Assembly: GCA_003598065.1 (NCBI GenBank)
Contig: QZKR01000046.1
Location: 1-53,806, forward strand
Direction: 5' to 3'
From: Myxococcales bacterium
GTDB taxonomy: Bacteria; Myxococcota_A; SURF-8
Length of the DNA: 53,806 bases
Shown: piece by piece, positions 1 through 8,030 of the stretch
Numbering within the stretch: the first letter of the stretch is position 1
How the letters are laid out: every line of letters starts with the position of its first letter
Notes under the pieces: model-generated
Databases searched by the model: none
The model's input: the letters and a program-made list of their open reading frames with translations, nothing else
Told to the model about the DNA's origin: nothing
Position numbers and translations under genes: made by a program

Positions 1-107
1 TAGGCCTCTTCCGCCGCCCGGTTCTGTTTTTGCGCGGCCGACGACTGGAAAATCGACTGGCCCAGTTGAACGGCCTCGATCAAGTGCATCGGGGTGATGC
101 CGGCCAT
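1..107 (-). CDS. Partial frame at the left edge: start of a new gene, or C-terminus of the broken Gfo/Idh gene
   Basis: This open frame runs off the window edge. It is in frame with the Gfo/Idh gene but lies beyond that gene's TGA. An ATG at 107 is preceded by a good ribosome binding site (AGAGGAG, 9 nt away), so it could be a new gene. However, the segment MHLIEAVQLGQSIFQSS aligns by eye, at the right distance, with the last helix of Gfo/Idh/MocA proteins (usually like MRVIEALYRSAR). It may therefore be the detached C-terminus of the neighbouring oxidoreductase. I cannot decide between the two without sequence beyond the edge. Confidence 0.35.
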   Translation of the reverse strand, partial: MAGITPMHLIEAVQLGQSIFQSSAAQKQNRAAEEA

Positions 108-170
108 GACATCTCGCTCCTCTGTGGAAACTGCCCAACGGCAATCGCGGCGACGACCCGCTCGCCGGTA

Positions 171-1034
171 TCAGTCGTTGACCTCGATCTCGGCGATGTA
201 GCCATTCGCGCCCGGCGCGGTGATGATCTTATCGCCCTCAGGCCGGCGATGGATAAAACATCCTTCCGCTTCGCCGGGAAACCAGGGTTGCTCCAACACA
301 ATCGCGCCGTCGGTCCCGGCGATCTCCAGCCGGCGCCGCTCGAAGTTTTCGATCGCCGTTTCGAAATGCGCCAGAACTCCGCCGGGAAACTCCAGCATCC
401 CGGTCATCGTGCGGTCCACCTTGTCGCAACGGGCGAAAGCCGAGGCCCGCAACGGTTCCGCGCCCGTGATGAGCCGGGCCGCGTTGACACAGTAGCAGCC
501 CACGTCCATGAGCGCGCCGCCGCCCAGGTCGGCGTTGGCCGAAATCGAGATTTCGTCGTCGAGAGCGAAAGTAAATTGAGCGAAGATCGTTGTTAGCCGC
601 CCGATACCGCCGTTGGCGATGAGAACGCGGATGCGCTCGTAAACGGGGTGGAAGCGGTACATGAACGCTTCAGCGACGGGTACGCCTTTCTTCAAGGAGG
701 CCTTGACGACCGAGGCGGCCTGCCTCGCCGTGAGTGTGAACGGTTTTTCGCAGAGTGCGGGAACGCCTTGCCCGATGGATCGCAAGCACCATTCGCGATG
801 CAGGCTGTTTGGAAGCGGGATGTAAACGGCGTCGATGTCGCCGGACAAAAGGAGCCGGTCGTAAGATCCGTAAGCGGTTGGTATCCCCAATTCGCTTGCC
901 CATTGCTCGGCCTTCGGAAGCGTCCGGCTGGCGACGGCCCGCACCGTGGCATCGGGCGTGCGCCGAACGGCTTCGACGAAGGTGCGGGCGATGTTGGCGG
1001 TTCCCAAAACTCCCCAGCGAAACGGCGGCTTCAT
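171..1034 (-). CDS. Gfo/Idh/MocA-family NAD(P)-dependent oxidoreductase, C-terminally short
   Basis: Predicted 287-aa cytoplasmic sugar or polyol dehydrogenase. The N-terminal Rossmann fold begins WGVLGTANIA (residues 8-17), and the family EKPF motif with the conserved Lys lies near residue 97. The C-terminal alpha/beta domain carries GGGALMDVGCYCVNAAR, the usual substrate-site motif. The family usually has about 320-350 residues. Here the frame stops right after the YIAEIE element, where 40-50 more residues are expected, and matching residues continue in frame past the TGA (see the left-edge entry). A nonsense mutation, frameshift or sequencing error is therefore possible. The substrate cannot be inferred. 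The downstream-facing neighbours (hydrolase, GH31) suggest carbohydrate metabolism. Confidence 0.85.
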   Translation of the reverse strand: MKPPFRWGVLGTANIARTFVEAVRRTPDATVRAVASRTLPKAEQWASELGIPTAYGSYDRLLLSGDIDAVYIPLPNSLHREWCLRSIGQGVPALCEKPFTLTARQAASVVKASLKKGVPVAEAFMYRFHPVYERIRVLIANGGIGRLTTIFAQFTFALDDEISISANADLGGGALMDVGCYCVNAARLITGAEPLRASAFARCDKVDRTMTGMLEFPGGVLAHFETAIENFERRRLEIAGTDGAIVLEQPWFPGEAEGCFIHRRPEGDKIITAPGANGYIAEIEVND

Positions 1035-1059
1035 GATTGTCTCCGCTACACCCGATTGC

Positions 1060-2079
1060 TTACAAGAGGACTTCGCGCGATTCCATGTGGTGTTGCCTGA
1101 TGAATGGTTCGAGATGCAAGGCTACGAGGTCCGGCTTCTCCCATTGCCCGCTGTGGCCCGTGTCGGGAAGGACAACGAAGGTCGAGCCCGGCATCGCTTT
1201 GTGCATACGTTTCCCGCTCGGCAACGGCATGAGGCGATCCGTGTCGCCCCAGAGGATGAGCGTCGGCGCCTGGACCTTCGCGGCGGTTTCGAAGGAGACC
1301 GGGCTCAAGGAGATCTCGCGGAACTGGTTCAACACGGCCTTGCGGCCGCCTTTCGTGCGCACGGGGAGGTAAACTTCTCGCACGACCTCGCCTGTTACGA
1401 CCGACCGATCCACGACGATCATCCAGAGAATGAAACGGTAGACCGTACGGCCCATGAGAAAGGCGGCCGTTTCACCCAATCCCGGCGCAAGCAGGAGCCT
1501 GAGCGCCAGCGGGCTTTTTCGCGGGTTCAACGGCGCATGGGCGTCGATGAGGGCGAGAGTTTCGACGCGCTCGGGAAAGTCGGCGGCAAGTTGAATCGCC
1601 GCCGCGCCGCCCATCGAGTTGCCGACGACGGCGGCTTTATCGATTCCCAATTCGTCGAGCACGCTCTTGGCGACTTTCGCCAGTTGGGGATACGAGAGAG
1701 ACCGCTCGGGTTTGTCGGAATAGCCGAAGCCGGGCCAGTCGATCATAATCAGCCGGCAGGTATTCTGGAGGCGGGGAATCAACTTGCGCCAGGCGAAGGT
1801 GGAATCCGCCCAGCCATGCAGCAGCAGGACGGGCATCCCCTGGCCCGCTTCGATCATGCGCACGCGTAAGCCTTCGATCGTGAAATACCGTTCCTGCGCC
1901 TTGGTTTGGGCCACCCATGGGCTGTCGGCTTCCGTCTTCAGCCCCACGCCTCGCCCATAAAGTACGAACGCCGTGATCAGAACGACGACGAGCACGCCCG
2001 CCGCGCCGCCAAAAGCCGCAAGTGCGACGGCGATTGCGACCGCGGCCGATGCGATAAGCAGGGGGATGAAAATTCTCAT
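1060..2079 (-). CDS. Alpha/beta-fold hydrolase, membrane-anchored
   Basis: 339-aa protein with two N-terminal hydrophobic segments (roughly residues 3-45) followed by an alpha/beta hydrolase domain. The oxyanion-side motif LLLHGWADS, the nucleophile elbow GNSMGG (Ser nucleophile), an acid in LWGDTDRLMP and the final His in DTGHSGQWEKP make a complete Ser-Asp-His triad. A longer GTG-initiated frame begins at 2100 and would overlap the upstream GH31 stop. I prefer the ATG at 2079 because AAGGAT lies about 8 nt upstream of it. It sits 14 bp downstream of the GH31 gene, so the two are probably co-transcribed. The actual substrate (ester, haloalkane or epoxide) is unknown. Confidence 0.88.
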   Translation of the reverse strand: MRIFIPLLIASAAVAIAVALAAFGGAAGVLVVVLITAFVLYGRGVGLKTEADSPWVAQTKAQERYFTIEGLRVRMIEAGQGMPVLLLHGWADSTFAWRKLIPRLQNTCRLIMIDWPGFGYSDKPERSLSYPQLAKVAKSVLDELGIDKAAVVGNSMGGAAAIQLAADFPERVETLALIDAHAPLNPRKSPLALRLLLAPGLGETAAFLMGRTVYRFILWMIVVDRSVVTGEVVREVYLPVRTKGGRKAVLNQFREISLSPVSFETAAKVQAPTLILWGDTDRLMPLPSGKRMHKAMPGSTFVVLPDTGHSGQWEKPDLVALHLEPFIRQHHMESREVLL

Positions 2080-2093
2080 AGGTGCGATCCTTA

Positions 2094-4658
2094 TCACCAC
2101 CGAGCCTGGATGACGAGCAGTCTGTCCGACGCGGCGTTATCGGCGAGGAAGGAGGCGACCCGCACATCGCCGGCGAAAAATTCAAGCGTCCCGACGTCGG
2201 TGACGCGCGCCGTGAGCCCGTGCGGGCCGCTGGCGGCGAGACAGTTCATCTCCTCGGCCGCGCCGCAGAGAGGCAGGGCTGCGTCGTTCCAGCGGACCGA
2301 CAGTTCGCCTTGCGCCGCCTGCGACGTCATCGTCAGACGGTAGGAAGGGCCGTCCAGTTCGCCGAACGCTCCGTGTTCGCCGAGAAACACGTTGACGATG
2401 CGATTGTCGCCCATATCCGCACCGTCGGGAACGTAGCTGACCGTGTCGGAGAGCGTCATCACGCCGTCGGGGAACATCGGCACGATCGCGCCGGCGCGCG
2501 CGAAAACGGGGATTGCCTCGACGGGAGCCTCGACGGGGATCGTCTGGCCGCCCGCCGTTGGGCCGCTTTCGCCATCCCAGGCGAACCACTCGCCTTCCGG
2601 TAGATAGACGTCGCGCGTCAGCGCGCCCTCGTTGACGGCGGGTGCGATCATGACGCCGTCGCCGACCATCACCTGATCCTTGATCGGCCAGACGAGCGGG
2701 TCGTCTGGAAAAGCGATGGCCAGCCCCCGCCAGATGGGCAGGCCCGTCTCGGTCGCGATTTTCGCCAGCCCCTGCCAATAAGGGGCGAGCACGATGTGGA
2801 GGGCGGCGTACTTCCGGAAATGGGCGATCGTCTCCTCGTCCTTTTCCCAGTTCCAGTTGAGCGACGCCTGAAAGCCGTGATGCGTGCGCATCACCGGCGA
2901 CCACGCGCCGAGCGTCGTCCAGCGGAAGAACAGTTCCTTGGTGGAAGGCGGGTTGGTGGACGACTGATAGCCGGCGATGTCGTGGCCGTATGTGGAAACG
3001 CCGACCGCGCCCAGGCCGATGCCGATCGGCAGAATCGTCGGCAGCCCGTCATCCTCCTGAAAGCTCGTGCGCTGGTCGCCGGCCCAGACCACGTCGGTCA
3101 GCGCCGGCGTGCCGAGCCAGCCGGAACGGGAGAACATCAGCCGATCGACGCCGTCCTCGACGCTGTCCAGCGCCTCGCGCTGCACTTCCTGCCACTGCAC
3201 GGGGTGGAGGTTGTGCTGCTCCAGCCCGCCGCCCCCGGTCGTCACGGCGTCGGTAGGCATCCAGTCGGCAAAGTCGCCCATCCAGCCGTCCGCGCCGAGC
3301 TCGATCGCCGTTTCCATTTTTCCCCGCACCCAGGCGCGGGCGTCGGGATTGGAGAGGTCGAGCAGGCTGGAACCGCTGAATTTGTGGCCGTCGAACAGGT
3401 ACGGCTCGCCGATGTCGGTCTGGATCAAGTAGCCATTGGGCGCGGTTTCGTCCCACGCCTTGGTGTTGAAATAAATGAACGTGTTGAAGTAGACGAGGAA
3501 CTTGAAGCCCAGGCTGTGCAGGTCGGAAGCGAGCTGCTCGAAGTCCGGATAAAGCTCGCGATCGACCTCGAACTCCTCTTTGTTGATGTAGCGATCGCCG
3601 TTCCAGGCCGCGCCGCGCCAGTCTTCCGTCCAGACGACGCTCGACGGGACGCCTTCCTCGCGCAGCCTGCGGGCGATGTGGCGCACGTTGTCCGAGCCGT
3701 AAATTGCGTCCAGCCACGGCGCGAAGGCGAAGGGCGGCGGCAGACGCGGGCGGCCGAAAACCGCGCTGGAGCGGCGCAGGGACTCTTTCGGTTCCGGGCC
3801 GTCGAAAACGTGCAGCACGAAGGGCATCTGCGCCTCGATTCGCAGAGCGCCGGCATCGGACGCGCAAAGATCGAAATGGGCGCGCAGATTGGTCTCGACT
3901 GTCAGCGCGTAGCCGCGCCGCGCGAGATACTGCGGGATCGGCAGGTGGCTCGCCTCGCGCCGGCCGGAGAGAAACCAGAGCGGGTCCTCGTAGTCGTTCG
4001 TCTCCACCTTGCCGATGCCCTGCTCCTGCACCCAGCAGGAAAGCTCATGGCCGCGATGATCCACGTCCCAGGTTTGCGCGCCGAAGCCGATGAAATGGTC
4101 TTCGCCGTCGCAGGCGACGCTCCAGGAGAAGCGCCGTTCCGCCCCGTCGCCGGGATTTATCTCGGCGCGCAGATGGCCGTCGTTGTCGGCGGAGAACGCG
4201 ATGTCGGCCAGGCGCTTTCCTTCCGCATCGAAGAGCGCCGCCCAGACGTCATCCTCGCCGGAGGAAAGCCTGGCGCGCAGGGCCGGAATCCACGGGCCGG
4301 CCGCCTCGTCGGTGGGCTTGAACGCTCCGTACTTCATCTCGTAGCGCATGGCGATGTCGCGCACGGCGAAGCCTCTGGGCGGGGTTTCGCCATCGGCGGA
4401 AGCGGACGGCAGGCCGTCGAGCAGCACGCGCCCGTCGGCGCTGGCGATAACCAGCGCCCCCTGTTCCGGATCGACGCTCAGGCGAAATCCGCCGAGCGTG
4501 ATTTCATTGGGATTCGGCGCGTCCTCGTCGCCCTCGTCCGATTCGCCGTTTTCCTCCGTGTCCTCGTCGCCGAGCGGCGCCGGTTCGTCGGCGCCGTCGG
4601 CGCAGGCGGCGAACAAGAGCAGCGCCCCGGAAAGCCACAACCAAAGCCGCAGTCGCAT
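2094..4658 (-). CDS. GH31 family glycoside hydrolase, lipoprotein (YihQ-like subgroup)
   Basis: 854-aa exported glycosidase. A lipoprotein signal ends at LLFAAC (Cys19), followed by an Asp/Glu-rich linker to about residue 50. The N-terminal beta-sandwich precedes a TIM barrel with the GH31 nucleophile motif WMGDFADW (D462) and the acid/base motif VWAGDQ (D528). The WAGDQ, HDIAGY and PVMRTH motifs resemble E. coli sulfoquinovosidase YihQ more than classical alpha-glucosidases. However, the sulfonate-side stretch after EDWRG does not look like YihQ, so sulfoquinovoside specificity should not be assumed; alpha-glucosidase or alpha-xylosidase activity is equally possible. It is divergent from the epimerase gene and probably in an operon with the downstream hydrolase. 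Confidence 0.92.
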   Translation of the reverse strand: MRLRLWLWLSGALLLFAACADGADEPAPLGDEDTEENGESDEGDEDAPNPNEITLGGFRLSVDPEQGALVIASADGRVLLDGLPSASADGETPPRGFAVRDIAMRYEMKYGAFKPTDEAAGPWIPALRARLSSGEDDVWAALFDAEGKRLADIAFSADNDGHLRAEINPGDGAERRFSWSVACDGEDHFIGFGAQTWDVDHRGHELSCWVQEQGIGKVETNDYEDPLWFLSGRREASHLPIPQYLARRGYALTVETNLRAHFDLCASDAGALRIEAQMPFVLHVFDGPEPKESLRRSSAVFGRPRLPPPFAFAPWLDAIYGSDNVRHIARRLREEGVPSSVVWTEDWRGAAWNGDRYINKEEFEVDRELYPDFEQLASDLHSLGFKFLVYFNTFIYFNTKAWDETAPNGYLIQTDIGEPYLFDGHKFSGSSLLDLSNPDARAWVRGKMETAIELGADGWMGDFADWMPTDAVTTGGGGLEQHNLHPVQWQEVQREALDSVEDGVDRLMFSRSGWLGTPALTDVVWAGDQRTSFQEDDGLPTILPIGIGLGAVGVSTYGHDIAGYQSSTNPPSTKELFFRWTTLGAWSPVMRTHHGFQASLNWNWEKDEETIAHFRKYAALHIVLAPYWQGLAKIATETGLPIWRGLAIAFPDDPLVWPIKDQVMVGDGVMIAPAVNEGALTRDVYLPEGEWFAWDGESGPTAGGQTIPVEAPVEAIPVFARAGAIVPMFPDGVMTLSDTVSYVPDGADMGDNRIVNVFLGEHGAFGELDGPSYRLTMTSQAAQGELSVRWNDAALPLCGAAEEMNCLAASGPHGLTARVTDVGTLEFFAGDVRVASFLADNAASDRLLVIQARW

Positions 4659-4739
4659 GGAGTCGTTCCTTGGATGAGTGATGGCTGTATTTTTATGTCA
4701 TGCCAGCCTGCGGCTGTCAAACACTCCTCGCGGTCCGGA

Positions 4740-4767
4740 TTGCATTTTCCCGCCGGCTCGCTACACT
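4740..4767 (+). promoter_or_regulatory. Candidate sigma70-type promoter for the epimerase gene
   Basis: TTGCAT (4740-4745), a 16-bp spacer and TACACT (4762-4767) lie 33 bp before the ATG at 4801, in the divergent gap between the GH31 and epimerase genes. This is a match by eye only. Confidence 0.35.
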
Positions 4768-4800
4768 GGTGGCCGCAGATCAACGCGGGAGGAGATCGTC

Positions 4801-5739
4801 ATGCGCGTCCTCGTCACCGGCGGGGCAGGCTTCATCGCCTCGCACGTCGCCGACAAACTGATCGCAGAAGGCCATCGCGTCGCCGTTCTCGACAACCTTA
4901 TCACCGGCCGGCGTTCCAACGCGCCGCCCGAGGCGCGGTTTTTCGAAATGGATATTCGCGATCCGGCGATCGCCGGACTTTGGGCCGCCGAGCGTTTCGA
5001 GGCGCTGGTGCATGCCGCCGCGCAGATGGACGTGCGCAAAAGCGTGGACGATCCGCGCTTCGACGCCGACGTCAATCTATTGGGGCTCATCAACCTCATG
5101 GAAGCCGGCCGCCGCCACGGTCTCAAGCGTGTCGTCTTCACCTCCACCGGCGGCGCGGCTTACGACGACACGGTCCCTTTCCCGACCAGCGAGGCCGTCT
5201 GGCCGCGCCCCGTATCGCCTTACGGCGTGGCGAAGATGGCGAGCGAGATGTACCTTTACTATTACCAGAGCGAATACGCCGTCCCCGCTTTGTCGCTGAG
5301 ATTCGGCAACGTTTACGGCCCGCGCCAGAATCCGCACGGCGAAGCGGGCGTTGTGGCGATTTTCGCGCGCAGGCTGCTGGCGGGGCAAGCCTGCACGATC
5401 AACGGCGACGGAAAACAGACGCGCGATTATGTTTTCGTCGCCGACGTGGCGCGCGCCGCCGTTGCGGCTCTGGAGAGCGAGGCGACCGGCTCGTTCAACG
5501 TCTCGACCGGCGTCGAAACCGACGTCGTCGCTTTATACGAGAGCATCCGCGAGGCGGTCGGCGTTTCCATGGCGGCGGCCCACGGCCCGGCGAAATCCGG
5601 CGAAGTGCGCCGGAGTTGTCTGGACAATCGTAAAATCAAAACGGCGCTCGGCTGGACGCCGCAGGCGGCTGTGGCTGACGGCGTTGCGCGAACGGTCGAG
5701 TTCTTCCGCCGCCAGCTTTCCGATCCCGACGCACGGTAA
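4801..5739 (+). CDS. NAD-dependent epimerase/dehydratase (UDP-glucose 4-epimerase-like)
   Basis: 312-aa extended short-chain dehydrogenase/reductase. It begins with the NAD-binding motif MRVLVTGGAGFIASH and has the catalytic YGVAK (Tyr-x3-Lys) near residues 140-144 with the upstream Ser/Thr in FTSTGGA. The family signatures FGNVYGPRQNP and the C-terminal DNRKIKTALGW are present. The start is set by a strong GGAGGAG site 7 nt upstream of ATG 4801; a longer frame from 4678 lacks family sequence. Likely substrates are nucleotide sugars (UDP-glucose, UDP-glucuronate or similar). The exact specificity is not readable. The antiporter gene follows after 18 bp. Confidence 0.92.
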   Translation: MRVLVTGGAGFIASHVADKLIAEGHRVAVLDNLITGRRSNAPPEARFFEMDIRDPAIAGLWAAERFEALVHAAAQMDVRKSVDDPRFDADVNLLGLINLMEAGRRHGLKRVVFTSTGGAAYDDTVPFPTSEAVWPRPVSPYGVAKMASEMYLYYYQSEYAVPALSLRFGNVYGPRQNPHGEAGVVAIFARRLLAGQACTINGDGKQTRDYVFVADVARAAVAALESEATGSFNVSTGVETDVVALYESIREAVGVSMAAAHGPAKSGEVRRSCLDNRKIKTALGWTPQAAVADGVARTVEFFRRQLSDPDAR

Positions 5740-5757
5740 GGGGTATCGAGGACTCCC

Positions 5758-7785
5758 ATGCACGGTGAGTGGAACCTTCTGCGCGACCTGGTCATCGTTT
5801 TTACGCTGGCGCTGGGGGTGTTGTTTATCTGCCATCGGCTGCGGCTGTCCACCATCGTCGGTTTTCTGCTCACCGGTCTTTTGGTCGGGCCTTCGGGGCT
5901 GCGCATTCTGGCCTCCACGGAGCAGGTTGAAGCGCTGGCCGAGATCGGCGTCGCCCTGCTTCTGTTTACCATCGGAGCGGAATTCTCGCTCAAGCGGCTG
6001 ATGCGCATCCGCCGTCTCGTGCTCGTCGGCGGCACGCTGCAGGTGGCGCTGACGACGCTCGTCGTGACGCTCGCGACCTGGCCGTTCGCCTCCAGTTATC
6101 ACGCGGCCATGCTCAACGGCTTTCTCGTATCGCTCAGCAGCACCGCCATCGTGCTGAGGCTGCTGAACGAACGCGCCGAAATCGACGCCCCGCAAGGCCG
6201 GATCGCCGTCGGAGCGCTGATCTTTCAGGATCTCGTGGCCGTGCCGATGATGATGCTAATTCCGCTCTTGGACGTGCAGGCGGGGGGAGGATCCTTCTCC
6301 CTGCCGCTGTTTGCGCTCAAGGGACTGGCCTTGGCCGTGGGCGCGGTGGCGGCGGCGCGCTGGATCGTGCCCTGGTTTTTGCATCGCGTGGCGGTGACGC
6401 GCAGCAACGAGCTTTTCCTGCTCGCGGCGATTGCGCTCTGCTTCGGCGTGGCGCTGCTCTCCGTCGAGGCTGGGCTGTCGATCGCCCTGGGAGCTTTTCT
6501 TGCCGGGCTGATTCTCTCCGAATCGGAATACAGCCATCACGCCCTGGGAAGCATCCTGCCGTTTCGCGACGTGTTCATGAGTCTGTTTTTCATCTCCATC
6601 GGCATGCTGCTCGACCTCGGCGTGGTGTTCGACCATCTCGGTCTGGCGCTGGCGCTGGCGGCGGCGGTGGTCGCCGGCAAGGCGCTGATCGCTTCCGGGA
6701 CGGCGCTGGTTCTCGCCTATCCGTTGCGGGTGGCGGCGCTCAGCGGGCTGGCGCTCGCGCAGGTGGGCGAGTTTTCCTTTGTCCTGGCCAAGACCGGCGT
6801 CGATCACGGCATATTGCCCGTGAACCACTACCAGCTGTTTCTGGCCGTCTCCATCCTCACCATGCTCGTCGCACCGTCGGTGGTCTCCCTGTCGCCGCGC
6901 GTCGCCGATTGGCTGCTCGGCAGGCCGGCGTTGCGTCGTTTTGCACGGCACGCCAGCGGCATAGCAACGGAAGAGACGCTCCGCGATCATCTCGTGGTCG
7001 TGGGCTACGGCGCGAACGGTCGCCATCTCGTGGAGGCGGCCAAGGCCTTCCGGATTCCCTACGTCATCCTCGACATGAACCCCGATACGGTGCGCGGCGA
7101 ACGCGCCAACGGCGAACCGATTCTCTACGGCGACGCCACCTATGCCGCCGTCCTGGAGCAGGCTCGAATGAAGGAAGCGCGCTTGTGCGCGATCGCCATT
7201 TCCGATCCGGACGCCACGCGTCGGGCCGTGCAGCAGGTAAGGCAATGCAATCCGCAGATCGGCATCATCGCCCGGGCGCGTTTCGTTACCGAAGCGCCCG
7301 TGTTGTTGAAACTCGGCGCGGACCATGTGATTTCCCAGGAATACGAGGCGGCGATCGCCGTGTTTACGCGCGTGCTGGAGCGCTATCAGGTTCCGCGCAA
7401 CGCGGTGGACGTTTTCGTGACCAAGGCCCACGCCGACGGCTACTCGGCGTTTCGGCGCGCGGCGGACGAATTCGACGGCTTTGGTTCGTTGCGGCGCGCC
7501 TTGGGCGGCATGGAAACGGCGCGAATCGCCGTCGGCAAAGGGTCTCCGGCCGACGGCCGTACGCTGGCCGAATTGGATCTGCGACGACGTTTCAAGGCCA
7601 CGGTGCTGGCTGTTGAACAGAACGGGCAATACACCGCCAATCCAAGCGGCGAGCAGCGGCTTCAATCCGGCGATGCGGTGGTGGCGCTCTACGATCCGAG
7701 CCGTTACGATAAATTGGCCGAGATGTTCAAGGAAGCTGAGCGCGGGTCAGACAGCAAAGACACCTTCCCGCAAATTTCGGGGTGA
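5758..7785 (+). CDS. CPA2-family monovalent cation:proton antiporter with TrkA-N and TrkA-C domains (KefB/YbaL type)
   Basis: 675-aa inner-membrane protein. About 12-13 hydrophobic segments occupy residues 5-385 and include the family motifs GFLLTGLLVGPSG and FISIGMLLDL. A cytoplasmic TrkA-N/RCK nucleotide-binding domain follows (VVVGYGANGRHLVEAAK, near residue 420). A TrkA-C domain (residues about 575-655) closes the protein. Proteins with this layout exchange K+ or Na+ for protons and are gated by NAD(H) or glutathione-type ligands. GAGGA lies just before the ATG. A complete, ordinary member with no sign of decay. Confidence 0.93.
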   Translation: MHGEWNLLRDLVIVFTLALGVLFICHRLRLSTIVGFLLTGLLVGPSGLRILASTEQVEALAEIGVALLLFTIGAEFSLKRLMRIRRLVLVGGTLQVALTTLVVTLATWPFASSYHAAMLNGFLVSLSSTAIVLRLLNERAEIDAPQGRIAVGALIFQDLVAVPMMMLIPLLDVQAGGGSFSLPLFALKGLALAVGAVAAARWIVPWFLHRVAVTRSNELFLLAAIALCFGVALLSVEAGLSIALGAFLAGLILSESEYSHHALGSILPFRDVFMSLFFISIGMLLDLGVVFDHLGLALALAAAVVAGKALIASGTALVLAYPLRVAALSGLALAQVGEFSFVLAKTGVDHGILPVNHYQLFLAVSILTMLVAPSVVSLSPRVADWLLGRPALRRFARHASGIATEETLRDHLVVVGYGANGRHLVEAAKAFRIPYVILDMNPDTVRGERANGEPILYGDATYAAVLEQARMKEARLCAIAISDPDATRRAVQQVRQCNPQIGIIARARFVTEAPVLLKLGADHVISQEYEAAIAVFTRVLERYQVPRNAVDVFVTKAHADGYSAFRRAADEFDGFGSLRRALGGMETARIAVGKGSPADGRTLAELDLRRRFKATVLAVEQNGQYTANPSGEQRLQSGDAVVALYDPSRYDKLAEMFKEAERGSDSKDTFPQISG

Positions 7786-7811
7786 AGTTAGAGCAGCGGA
7801 GCTGCCAAGCG

Positions 7812-7886
7812 GTGTGCCATGCCTGGAGCGAAGCGACAGGCATGCGCCGTGAAAACTGCTTGTCGCAAGCTCCAAGCATGCCACAC
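7812..7886. repeat. Dispersed palindromic repeat, family A (GTGTGCCATGCCTGGAGC arms)
   Basis: The arms GTGTGCCATGCCTGGAGC (7812-7829) and GCTCCAAGCATGCCACAC (7869-7886) are near-perfect inverted copies (16 of 18). The same arm sequences recur at 19570 and twice between 20330 and 20545, always between genes. Confidence 0.75.
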
Positions 7887-7987
7887 CTTCACGCAGGCGC
7901 CCCCTTGGAGGGTTTCCAACCTGCTCCGCGTATTTTTTTCCGGGTGGCGGCGATGCTAAGCGCAACGGCCCGCCGCAAAAAAAGAAA

Positions 7988-8011
7988 GGATGGGCAACAA
8001 GTTGCCCATCC
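7988..8011. terminator. Perfect hairpin, intergenic repeat family B, possible bidirectional terminator
   Basis: GGATGGGCAAC (7988-7998), loop AA and GTTGCCCATCC (8001-8011) form an 11-bp perfect stem between convergent genes (antiporter and enolase-family). There is no clear U-tract. Related hairpins lie at 19613 and 34802, so this is a repeat that may also terminate transcription. Confidence 0.5.
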
Positions 8012-8030
8012 TACTTAGGATTGACTCACC

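Noticed and set aside
2796-5633. 945-aa open frame on the plus strand
   Set aside because: Antisense to the GH31 gene and out of frame with the epimerase; no recognisable sequence.
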